Below, piece by piece: positions 11,964 through 20,589 of a stretch of 37,284 nucleotides of DNA. The DNA is taken from NCBI GenBank assembly GCA_001414485.1, contig LLEY01000308.1, positions 1-37,284 on the forward strand. Direction: 5' to 3'. Source of the stretch: Calycina herbarum (taxonomy: Eukaryota; Ascomycota; Leotiomycetes; Helotiales; Pezizellaceae). The translations under genes were made by a program, and so were the position numbers. The notes beneath the pieces are model-generated. The model searched no databases. It saw only the letters and a program-made list of their open reading frames with translations, and was not told the origin of the DNA. Position 1 is the stretch's first letter, and the number at the start of each line of letters is the position of its first letter.

Positions 11964-11966
11964 CAG
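11964..11966 (+). repeat. 3-bp flanking duplication (CAG), left
   Basis: CAG lies immediately outside the left terminal inverted repeat and is repeated directly after the right one (13436-13438). It is the best candidate target-site duplication for the Tc1-like element. No TA lies at either border. Confidence 0.55.
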
Positions 11967-11996
11967 CACCAGGGGGTGTCAGAAATCGTGAGACAG
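11967..11996 (+). repeat. Terminal inverted repeat, left (30 bp)
   Basis: It starts CACCAGGGGGTG, ends GTGAGACAG, and matches the reverse complement of 13406-13435 at all 30 positions. Confidence 0.95.
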
Positions 11997-12076
11997 TTTA
12001 GCGAAATTAGAGGGTGGTCATAGCGCACAACACCATAAACCCTTGTCATAGTAAATAAACCTTTAATCTCTGTACA

Positions 12077-13360
12077 ATGGCTCCTAGTACTCGAAATACC
12101 GACCGCCCAGAGGCTCCCCAGACCCCTCCGAGGCCCCTTATTCATGGCGAAAGCACTACTACCAAAAAACCCCGATTTTACGAGGCGTACGATAGCCGTT
12201 ACGATAATGAGTCTATGCGCGCCATTGTACGATCCAAGAATGTCGATAAATCTACTGCCTCACGATGGCTCCGCGAACGTACTCAAATCGGCTCCCTAGC
12301 ATATCGGCGAACTCGCAAAAGATCCTCTATCCTAGGTAGACGCGCAAAAGTAGGCAAACCTACTGCAAAAATGCTTGTAACGCCCTCTGAAAATCCTGTT
12401 CGCAACCTGTCATATGACGCTATGCTAGAGTATCATCATATCAACTGCTCTACCCGAACTATACAACGTACACTCCTCAGACATACTCGCAACGCTTGCA
12501 GATATAAGGCAGCATACGTTAAGAAGAAGATGTCGGATCAGAACCTTAAAAAACGAACTGCTTATAGCAAGAAATAGCAGTATAAGGACTTACGACATTA
12601 GATGCGAGTTATCTTCTCTAACGAAGCTCACGTTAACCCAACTTTATTTATACAAGAGCGCTACCTACGAGAAGAAGGTACAAGATACGATCCCGAGAAT
12701 ATACAAGAGAGGGGGGCAAAGCAGGGGGTTCGCATATATATAGCAGGATGGTGTAACTGGTACGGGAAGGCAGAGGAGCTTGAGTTCTATAACGATGAAA
12801 ATGATGATGTTATTCAACCTAAAAGGCCTCGTAAGCCTACTAGGAAGAAGAACGAGCTAGAAAACGAGTTCCATCTTCGCTTATTAGAGTGGGAAGCAGA
12901 TATCGGTCATCTTAAAGAGCTACGTCCTAAGGGCAATGCAATGACCCAGAAGTACTATTGCGAGCGCCTTCTACCTGTATATGTTAAGGCAATTCAGGAA
13001 TTACGGATTAAAGAAGAAGGGTTCTATGTAGGATGGCTATTTCAAGAGGACGGGGACCCCTCTCACGGTATACGGAAAGATGGACTTACAAGGAAGATTA
13101 AGGACGAGAACTGGATTACTAATATAATCCACCCTCCTGACTCTCCGGATTGTAATCCTCAGGAGTCACTTTGGAACATTATAAAGCAAAGGGTTCGCCG
13201 GAGGAATATTAGTAGTATTCCGGAGTTAAAGAAGGCTTTGTAAGAGGAGTGGAGCAAGATTACACTTAAGCAAGTTAGAAGAAGGATATCAGATATACCT
13301 AGGAGATGTAAGCTATTAGCACGAACGGGTGGAAAGCCAATTAAGAGTGCTTTGTGGTAG
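12077..13360 (+). pseudogene. Tc1/mariner transposase, lightly RIP-inactivated
   Basis: One frame of 428 codons encodes a transposase that would cut and paste the element. It begins with a basic helix-turn-helix-like region (about residues 45-110, T-A-S-R-W-L-R-E-R and T-R-T-I-Q-R-T-L). A DDE nuclease core follows: F-S-N-E-A-H at 182, where the first catalytic Asp is now Asn (AAC 12620-12622); E-D-G-D-P-S-H with Asp 325; and N-P-Q-E-S-L-W with Glu 363, a DD37E spacing. Stops at 12575-12577, 12599-12601 and 13241-13243 fit TGG-to-TAG and CAA-to-TAA changes. All four lesions are in the TG/CA dinucleotide context of RIP. The product is not functional. Confidence 0.85.
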
Positions 13361-13405
13361 TAAAATGTAATTTAGTACTTTCCCTCCTTATTTTGGTGGT
13401 CCGTG

Positions 13406-13435
13406 CTGTCTCACGATTTCTGACACCCCCTGGTG
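13406..13435 (-). repeat. Terminal inverted repeat, right (30 bp)
   Basis: This is the exact inverted copy of 11967-11996. It ends CCCCCTGGTG and is followed by CAG. Confidence 0.95.
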
Positions 13436-13438
13436 CAG
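13436..13438 (+). repeat. 3-bp flanking duplication (CAG), right
   Basis: This is a direct copy of the CAG at 11964-11966 on the other side of the Tc1-like element. Confidence 0.55.
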
Positions 13439-13979
13439 AGTGACGCAAGCGATTAGCGCATCAAGAGGGTCGCTGCGGGGTTGTTGATGGTGGGCTTGGG
13501 GACTCAAGAACAAGGAGATGAGAGCCACTATGCCCCAGCAAGATCACTAATTGGTCACAATTCATAGAGAGAGTGCGATGGCATGCCAAGTAGAAGGACT
13601 AGTTCAACATCATCGGTCTCGGGCATGGAATCTTTGAACGAATTGAGATATGTCCTCTTCTTGTGTTATATCTAGCTCTCTAGAGCAAAGCAGCACCAAT
13701 CTTGAGCCCGAATTCTGACAGTTTCTAGGACCACTCATACCCGATTGTTTGGCTTCACTTCCTTTTGCAATGCCGGCTTTGGCTTTGGACGTTTCTTGGT
13801 GGAAGGCCTGCTTCGACTAGTTATCTAAATGTAGCAAGGCATGAATAGTAAGTAAGGTATCGACACTAATCGTAGACGTAGCACTACTGGCCCTTCGCAA
13901 TTTCATATTCAAAGGTAGTGTTTTAAAGATGTCACAGTTCTTTCTCTTTGTTTTTAAACAATAAATATAATATATGAAT
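13439..13979. repeat. Diverged copy of the unnamed dispersed repeat
   Basis: The segment resembles parts of 10395-10540 and 11633-11900. It has GTTGTTGATGGTGGGCTTGG followed by GACTCAAGAACAAGGAGATG, then ATAGAGAGAGTGCGATGGCATG. Next comes AGTAGAAGGACTAGTTCAACATCATCG (positions 13589-13615), and AGTTATCTAAA...AGTAAGTAAGGTATCGACACTAATCG near 13818-13870. The Tc1-like element separates it from the upstream copies. No gene is seen. Confidence 0.4.
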
Positions 13980-13981
13980 TA

Positions 13982-14042
13982 ACGTGCATGTATAGCGAAC
14001 CGGCCAAACAAGCGAACCGGCCAAACAAGCGAACCGGCCAAA
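13982..14042 (+). repeat. Left terminal inverted repeat with three 17-bp subrepeats
   Basis: ACGTGCATGTAT is followed by three tandem copies of AGCGAACCGGCCAAACA, the last partial. The first 44 bp match the right end in inverted orientation; the third unit has no counterpart there. Confidence 0.9.
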
Positions 14043-14104
14043 ATTTTCCACGCTCGCGATTAAAATTGTAGTAACTCTACCACAACGCCTCTAATTAATT
14101 AAAA

Positions 14105-15759
14105 CTACTCGGAAATCTCTTCCTTAGATACTTCTTCTATAATATTACAGGTGCGCGCATTATGACCAGTCTCTCCGCAGTTGCCACAGCGCCGTACACG
14201 TGATTCTTCCCTCGGCTTCCGACTACTACTTCTCTTTATTTCCTGTATTACCTGCTCACCAACGTCTCTATTATCCTGTAGGTCCTGCGCTTCCTGTTGG
14301 CTAAGTGATCCTCCTTGCTGTAGGCGTGTTTTTTAGCTCTACGGCGCTTACTTAGTGCTTCATTTGCTTGTCGAAGTCTCTGGTTCTCAGCTTTTAATAG
14401 TACTATCTGGTGTATTACTTTTGATGCACCCTTTGTAAACTGGTCAATAGCCTCGTAAATAGGGGTTGGAGAGCTACTTTGGTGGCGGGAAATTCGATCT
14501 TTAATAAATGCAGTCTGTGATAAGGCTTTAGTAGGGTTATTTGGTGTCTGGGAAACCCAAGGCTGAGCGGAACACGGGGGGGAGTTTGGAGGCGTTGGCG
14601 TCTTTAGCTTAAGATCAAGTGTAGAAATCACACTTTCCGGGTCGAATGGAAGAAGCCTAGCCCCTCGGAACCCTCCTCGGATATTGCTTTCTGTTATTGC
14701 AATATTAAATGTAGCGTGGAAGGTAGGAAAGAAATCATCCTTAGTAATATGGATGATCTGAGCCTGTATTATATCTTTAATTTGCTGACCATATGCCTTT
14801 TTTAAAGGGCTAAAACAGCCAACGTCGAGTGGCTGGAGTATATGAGAAGAATGAGCAGGTATATAAAGAGTAATAATGTTATTTTCCTTGTAATATTCCT
14901 TAAACTCGTTAGAGTGGTGGCTTTTATGGCTGTCGAGGACTAATAGGCGATAACCACTAATAGATCGGGACTTAGTATGCTTCTTAAAATGTCGAATCTA
15001 ATCTATGCCTTTCTTATTTGTTGTCTAACCATTTTCAGTAATAGCAATTACCCAGTTAGGTGGAAATCCACTGTTTTAGTACTAAGAAGCGAGATGATTT
15101 TTCGCAGTAACAATCATAAATGGTGGAATACTCTAGCCTTAGGCATTAACCCCCTGGATTACTGTAACCTATTCCCGATTGCTAGGCTGTACTCTTTTTG
15201 CTCTTACACGTCCTTCTGAGCTTGTGATAACCATCGTAGTTGAGATAACGCCTATTATAAACCCGGTCTCGTCAAAGTTATAGATATCTGTATCGTAGAT
15301 TCCGTACTTCGCTACTGTGCTTCGTATAAGCTTAAACCAGCCACGAATGACTTCTGGGTCTTCGTACTTGGCTCTCTGGTAGTCGTATTTTCGTTGGAAG
15401 CGTGTCTAGAGTTCTGGGCGGCGCTTGACAAAGTTAGAAGCCTAACGCGTCCCGACGCGTGGCGCGTCGCGTACTTTAAGAAGTCGATTTGCTATATCCT
15501 TAACTATAGATATCCGCGGAGGAAATCCTTTTATAGCTAGGTCGAGGATATGTTGAATAAGCACTGATTCCTCTAGCTCGGTTATTTTCCGTGAATTGGC
15601 TAGAATATCGCGCTGTGAAGGTATACTAAGTAAACGTCGACCTAGCTTCCGGTGATCTACAGAATAGGTCCTCGCAGCAGCTCGAGCACGTAAATTTGGG
15701 TCTTTTTGTATAGCCTAGATGGCTAAGACTAACCGGCTTTCGTCATTTTTCTAAGGCAT
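14105..15759 (-). pseudogene. Pogo/Fot1-like transposase, RIP-inactivated
   Basis: A single minus-strand frame from the ATG at 15757-15759 encodes an N-terminal DNA-binding region, then a DDE core with all three Asp intact (F-D-E-T-G-F, L-D-S-H-K-S-H, Q-P-L-D-V-G, DD35D spacing), then a Lys/Arg-rich linker. About eleven in-frame stops stand at sites that read as Trp or Gln in the family (for example after N-R-E, A-G, L-A-S, E-N-G). One extra lesion is a frameshift in the six-base T run at 14329-14334. After it the C-terminal zinc knuckle C-G-N-C-G-E-T-G-H-N-A-R-T-C is found in another frame, ending at 14105. The copy is dead, but could be mobilised if an active enzyme exists elsewhere. Confidence 0.88.
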
Positions 15760-15813
15760 CGTTCGTTATAGAGAAATTTAATATTTAGTAGAGGTGTGGT
15801 AGGGGCGCGGGGT

Positions 15814-15857
15814 TTTGGCCGGTTCGCTTGTTTGGCCGGTTCGCTATACATGCACGT
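15814..15857 (-). repeat. Right terminal inverted repeat with two 17-bp subrepeats
   Basis: This is the inverted counterpart of 13982-14025, with two GGTTCGCT-containing units before ATACATGCACGT and then the TA duplication. Confidence 0.92.
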
Positions 15858-15906
15858 TATCAAAAGATGTAGTATAACTAATTCAGCCTAATTAAGTAAT
15901 AGAAGA

Positions 15907-15936
15907 GAGTAATGAATACTCGAGTATTAATTACTC
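15907..15936. repeat. 30-bp palindrome
   Basis: GAGTAATGAATACTC and GAGTATTAATTACTC are inverted copies with one mismatch and no spacer, centred on CTCGAG. A related GAGTAATTAATATAAAC lies at about 16098, so this may be part of a short inverted-repeat family. Confidence 0.6.
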
Positions 15937-16169
15937 TAGGCATTCTTATAAGTATTATACTTTTATTTGATTACTCTAAGCTAGGCGAATACTAACTTTT
16001 AATAAATGTTTATATTATCAAAGAACTATCTTCGATTATTCGCCTTATTCTTGTGGAGATCTCAAGTTTCAAGTTTAGATTGAAATTATTCAAACGCCTT
16101 GAGTAATTAATATAAACAATTAGAGTAGCGTAAGACAGTAATATATACTAAAGTTTTAGCTGTCTTAGG

Positions 16170-16612
16170 GCCTGTTTAGCTGGTATATATTAGTTCTTTT
16201 TTAATATATATACTACTAAAAATAATAAGGTAATATATAATATATATATACACATAATAATATATACTAATGTTTAGCTAGCATATATTATAGTACGCAC
16301 TTTTGCTCGCACTTCCTTATAATTTATATATTAAGATATATACTACTAAAATTTAATAATATAATCTTTTCACCTCTATACCTTCAACTTTTACATATAT
16401 ATATATATTCTTAAATCTCCACCGAAATTAGTACTAGTATTACCTTACTTCTAGCTTTCTATAGATATATACATCGATGTATATATATAGTAAGCTAAAT
16501 AGTAATTATAAAAGATTTATAATAAAATTAGAAATATACGAGTACTATTTAACTATATATTTATATATAAATCTTATATATCTATGATAAACTATATACG
16601 TGCTAAATAGGC
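16170..16612. mobile_element. RIP-degraded MITE-like inverted-repeat element (443 bp)
   Basis: The left end GCCTGTTTAGCTGGTATATA and the right end, read inverted, GCCTATTTAGCACGTATATA match at most positions. The flanks share CTTA-type sequence (TCTTAGG on the left, TCTTATA on the right), which may be a mutated target duplication. The interior is AT-rich, contains another GTTTAGCTAGCATATATTA copy (16272-16290) and encodes nothing. The superfamily cannot be assigned. Confidence 0.45.
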
Positions 16613-16758
16613 TCTTATATCTTAGTATAAAAACAACATTATATAATTATTCTATAGTAAGAGAATAATATATTTTACTAGAGGTTTTTACTTGAATATA
16701 AAATAACATTTTTGCTTTATTTACTATATTATTATTTAAATCCTAAGTAGTAAGTTCT

Positions 16759-16783
16759 AATATATATATATATATATATATAT
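16759..16783. repeat. TA dinucleotide microsatellite
   Basis: About twelve uninterrupted TA units lie just beyond the 3' end of the LINE remnant. It may derive from the LINE tail or be an independent simple repeat. Confidence 0.8.
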
Positions 16784-17049
16784 CTCTCGAAATCAAGAGA
16801 GAACTAGTTATAGTCTTCGGCTCTTATTAAAGAAATAGGTAAGGAATTCTATTATTATTATTCTTACGCTACGTAGGCCGTAGGCCAAGCTCTAAAAGCA
16901 AGTAGTACATCTACTATTCTAGTTTATAAAGCCTTTTAGCTCGTTCTTCGTCGCTTCTCGAGCTTTCTCTTAAGCTTACGATACTTCTTTTTAGGTTCTA
17001 CTACTGTCTATTCAGAGCTTGTCTCTCTGACTCGGTGACATGAAAGGTA

Positions 17050-18120
17050 GTAGGTTAAAGTGCTTAACCGCCAAAGTATATGTTAGTAGTATAAGAGCCG
17101 TGGGTATACCTACCGTCCCTGGCGCTTCTTAAGCGCCTTCTTAAAACTGTCTAAGCCTAGACCTTACCTTTTGGCACGCCTCGGCTGCCTCCTCCTCTTC
17201 CTCTCCCTCTCTTGCCTTCTCCTTGTTCTCCTCTCTGTCTTCCTCTAATAATTCTAGCGCGAGTCTATACTTCTAGAGTCTTCTTAGCCTAAGTAGCTAA
17301 GTAGTAATCCTTGGCGCTAGCTTTCTATTTGCCAGCGCCTCCCTTAGCTCTCTAAGGTCTCTGATCCGCTTTCTAAGGGCTCTTATAGGCGCTTCTCTTT
17401 TCTATGAAATCTTATAGTAAAATAGTATAAGGTGTTCTACTGTCTCTCTGCTGCCTACGTATATATACCATAGTATAAGCTGGTCTAGTACCCTTTTTGA
17501 GAAGAGGAAGATGTTAAGCTCTATTACTTCTGTTCGTGCTTGTATAAGTAGCGAGCTCTTTGCTTTAGCGAGCCTCTTATGAACCTTCTGTAGCTCCTAA
17601 TTCTTGAGGTCCGCCTCGTTTGACGCTTCTATATATTATATAGAGTTCTTCTCTTAGGTTCTCTTCCTCTAGGCTTCTAAGCGCTTTCTCTATTCTTTGA
17701 GTATAGCGTTATACTTGAACCCTCCTCTCTCTATTCCCTACTTTCCTTTCTACTCCTGTCTCGCTTTCTAAGAGTATAGTATTACCTTTCCTGCCTTTGA
17801 CGGCCTATCTCTCCTTCTTCTTAGCCGCGCAGCTATATACCTATAAGCGTTTTAGATCAGCTTTCCTAGTTCAGATGCTTGGAACTTTCTTTCGAACGCG
17901 GCTACTCTTAGGTTAAGGTATAGGTCGATTGGTGCGTAGTCGGCCTCTACCTTAAGGCTCCGTACCGGGGTAGCCTTATATCTTGAGCTCGGCGAGTGGT
18001 TAGGAGAGTCTCTTGCGCTGTTCTACGCTGGCTCTTGAATTGCTAGGATATCGTATTTCTCCTTATAGTTCAGAGCCGCGTCGAGTGCCTCTGGTGTCTT
18101 CCTCGTGTTCTAGTGTAGTA
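17050..18120 (-). pseudogene. LINE ORF2 remnant: endonuclease start fused to C-terminal region
   Basis: The minus-strand frame starts with an endonuclease-like N-terminus (Y-D-I-L-A-I-Q-E-P-A). Within about 25 codons it continues with S-S-R-Y-K-A-T-P-V-R-S-L-K-V-E-A and I-D-L-Y-L-N, motifs that lie downstream of the polymerase in fungal Tad1-type elements. The junction is near 18000. Roughly the whole reverse transcriptase is missing, so this is a deletion derivative. Many TAG codons interrupt the rest (for example in the L-K-E-stop-R-K-R-L-E-A stretch). It ends in an Arg/Glu-rich coiled segment near 17200. Confidence 0.55.
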
Positions 18121-18126
18121 CTGTTA

Positions 18127-19086
18127 TACTTATAGTGGTCCTGCGGGGGTTTGGCTTCCTTCTATCTCGTCGTCGTCGGTTAACTCCCTTGCTATGCTAA
18201 GAGAGCTCCTCGGCCTCTCGAGGAACTGGGTAAGGTCGCCTCCGTTTGCGAGCCCTGCTTTGCTTACGTCTGTCGGTCTCCCGGGTGCGGATCCTTGTCT
18301 TAGCCTCTTCCTCGAGTTTTGTGTACCCTCCCTATAGCCGAACGTGAATGGGTGTGATGTCGCTGCCACCTCTTCTCTCGTAGCTCTTTACGAGCTTGCG
18401 AACGAGGTAGGTCTATCTAGGTACCGCTCTCTTGCTTGCCTACGATGCTGCTCTCCTGCTTGACATTCTTTCGCGAACACTGGGTGTCCTCCTCCGCAAT
18501 TCCTACACTTCGCCGGGTGTTCTTTTGGATCCTTCTTACTCGGGCACTCTTCCTCCCCCCCTTCATGTCTCTCGCACGTGCACTAAGCACACCTCTCGTC
18601 TTGTTTACAGAAGCGTGCTATATGACCCCACCTCTGGCACTTAAAGCACCTTACAGCTACCGCTTCTGCCGCGTATCTCTCGCACGAGAAGTGCTGTGCT
18701 TCCCATAGCATCCCTCTCGAGCATAGCCTCCTTGCCTCCTTAATTGTTGCTACCTCCAATATACAGTTCTGTAGAGCTGGTCCGTCTTGTCCCTGGCGCT
18801 CTCTATGCCTGCTCCCTTGTTGTGTAATCTTCAGTACCTTTATGCCAGAGGCTTGTAAGATACTTTGTAATACTCCTGCCGTTCCTTTCTCGAGTATATT
18901 CGCTGGGACTCTCTTCGCAAACACTACGAGCGTTCTTGCTGCTATTACAGCCCCTTGTCCGAACGCCCTCTTTGCCCAGCTGTCGTCCCGTATATGCGCT
19001 GCCCATTTCTCTTCCTCAAACCGTATAACGATATCGCCGCTTTGGAGCTTCCTTGCTGCGATTGCTCCTGCCTCACATCCACCCAT
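18127..19086 (-). pseudogene. LINE ORF1 (gag-like, CCHC zinc knuckle) remnant
   Basis: One minus-strand frame encodes a nucleic-acid-binding gag-like protein of Tad1-type LINEs. It has a region with S-G-D-I-V-I-R-F and A-A-H-I-R-D-D-S-W-A, then the zinc knuckle C-F-K-C-Q-R-W-G-H-I-A-R-F-C, then a second cysteine cluster (C-R-N-C-G-G-G-H-P-V-F-A-K-E-C) and an Arg-rich tail. Two in-frame stops interrupt it: a TAG just after E-R-C-A (near 18580) and a TAA after F-A-S-S (near 18384). The same frame resumes after each. The N-terminus beyond 19086 is unclear. Confidence 0.7.
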
Positions 19087-19150
19087 CGGTAAAAGATATA
19101 TATTTTTCAGTAGTGCCTATACTGCAGGTTTCTTCCAAATATATAGTAGA

Positions 19151-20589
19151 GTTGAGCATGCTCTACCTACGCAAGAGCCTCTACAACGCTTTTCCCTTGT
19201 GTTTCGCCTCCCAAGTTCGGAAGAGAGGAAGACAAATTCTCTCTATCCACGTCTCCCTTACAGTTTGCTCCTTAAGCCTACAAATAGCCAACCAGCCAAC
19301 TACACTCTATGCTCTCTTGTAGACCGACATGCGCCTCCGTCCTCTCGGGCCATATAGACAGTGTCGCTGTCGCTGCTATTATATGCCCCGCCCCAGGAGT
19401 TTGACCTCCCTTCGCGATACCCTGCCACATCTCTGCTACTCTAGCAGGGCCGACCATGCCTCGTAGGATTTGCGGAGAGCATACCCCTAGCCAGGCAGCA
19501 TACTCTATGTGTTTCTATCCCACTAACCAAAGCGAAGCTTCTGTTCTCCCTACACGCTTCTAATCCCCAGCTTTCTGTCAGCCCAGTCCCTAAGCCCCGT
19601 TCGTACAAAGTAAGCTGGCATTTCTATCTTATATGTCGTAGAATCGCGTTTCTAGGCGTATAGGCAAAGAGAGGGCTGGTATCGTATCCGTAGATGATTC
19701 GTAAATTGTCCTTAGGCCTATATCTACAGCGGTTCTTCCCTGCCTATAGCAAGCCCTTCTTAAGAGCGTCCTCCTACGTTAGTAGAAGGGTTGAGAGAAG
19801 AGGAGAGACCTCCATCTAACCATTTCCCTCTATCTATCCCTCTCTGCTTGTATGAGATCCTAGCTCTTCACCGTCCCTTTCAGGCTTATCCACCCGTATA
19901 GAGCATAACCCTCCTTTGCACTCCCTTCTTTAACAGACGCTCTGTTTTCTTCTTTGTATAGGTCGACCGTTGTAGGAGGAAGGCTATACTCATCAGTTCT
20001 ATAGCAGGAACCTATACTAACTAACATGCCCTCATTTTGCCGATCGTGAAAACTCTACAAATACCGCTCCAGAGGTGCCCTATCTGCCCGATACAGTCAG
20101 TGCTGCTTAGAAATTCGACTACGTAGATGTCGAAAATATGCCTGGTCACAAGGCAGGGAATCGGACGGTTAGGTGGTTTTTAAATACCAGTAGCGTTGGC
20201 TGCCATTCCTCTGTTCTGGTGAGGCCACGTCGCGATACCCTCGTTAGATTACTACAACGCCCTCCACCAGCTCTAACCAAATTGCAAGAGTATCTCTTAG
20301 GCTCTGGGATCATATTGCTTTCGCTCAATTCCTGGTTCGTAGCCAGCGCCACGGACAGGCAGAGATTTCGACTTTGCTGGCCGGTAAGGAATTCTATAAT
20401 AACCATTTCTTCTTTATTAGTTGAGAAAGCATAAGAGAACTAAAAGATCGAATTTTTAATTGTTCCAACAAATGATGCAGTGCTTGTAATGAGATATGCA
20501 TTCCATCTGTCCTCTTATCTGCTGCTTCCATTATGGTGGCTAGATGGTGCCTGTAAAGAGTGGTAGTAGATGTGCCGTGTTTGCTGGTA
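19151..20589. other. Gene-free DNA upstream of the LINE; nothing recognised
   Basis: The composition is balanced and shows little RIP bias. It may include the LINE 5' leader near 19151-19500, but I see no diagnostic motif. Open frames at 20138-20434 and on the opposite strand have no recognisable domains. I find no RNA gene. Confidence 0.3.

Larger units (their letters stand above)
11967..13435 (+). mobile_element. Tc1/mariner-type (IS630 superfamily) DNA transposon, 1469 bp
   Basis: The borders are two perfect 30-bp terminal inverted repeats (11967-11996 and 13406-13435) beginning CACCAGGGGGTG. A single transposase frame fills the interior. The flanks are CAG on both sides instead of the TA usual for this superfamily. 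Coding damage is light (three stops and one catalytic change), so this copy looks young compared with the AT-rich repeats around it. It interrupts the diverged repeat family of 9791-13979. The 242-bp MITE at 21894-22135 has related termini. Confidence 0.85.
13982..15857 (-). mobile_element. Pogo/Fot1-like DNA transposon, complete, 1876 bp
   Basis: Both ends carry a perfect 44-bp terminal inverted repeat starting ACGTGCATGTATAG (13982-14025 and 15814-15857). They are flanked by the TA duplication typical of this superfamily (13980-13981 and 15858-15859). The size fits Fot1/Pot2-type elements of ascomycetes. The transposase lies on the minus strand and fills most of the element. The terminal repeats contain a directly repeated 17-bp unit (AGCGAACCGGCCAAACA): three copies at the left end (to about 14042), two at the right. 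Many stops show RIP damage, but composition is less AT-rich than in the flanking DNA at 15860-16850. Confidence 0.92.
15860..16849. other. AT-rich RIP-type gene-free DNA
   Basis: The sequence is very AT-rich with no usable coding frame. It contains a 30-bp near-perfect palindrome centred on CTCGAG (15907-15936), a degraded inverted-repeat element (16170-16612) and a TA microsatellite (about 16759-16783). This looks like long-mutated repeat DNA. Confidence 0.5.
16850..19150 (-). mobile_element. Tad1-like LINE (non-LTR retrotransposon), internally deleted
   Basis: Reading the minus strand, the element has a gag-like ORF1 with CCHC zinc knuckles (19086 down to 18127) and a short beginning of an endonuclease (about 18120-18000, ending near an I-L-A-I-Q-E-P-A motif). 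It then jumps into sequence that normally follows the reverse transcriptase and RNase H (about 18000-17050: K-A-T-P-V-R-S-L-K-V-E-A, I-D-L-Y-L-N, later a C-terminal region with R-E-T-V-E-H-L-I-L). The reverse transcriptase is absent. Trp-to-stop changes are frequent in the 3' part. The 5' boundary is uncertain. Confidence 0.65.

Noticed and set aside
14977..15219. 80-aa plus-strand frame in the pogo element
   Set aside because: It is antisense to the transposase remnant, which explains the region better.
18842..19357. 171-aa plus-strand frame
   Set aside because: Antisense to LINE ORF1 with its zinc knuckles; no motif of its own.
20138..20434. 98-aa plus-strand frame and its minus-strand mirror
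   Set aside because: No recognisable domain and no splice partner exons.
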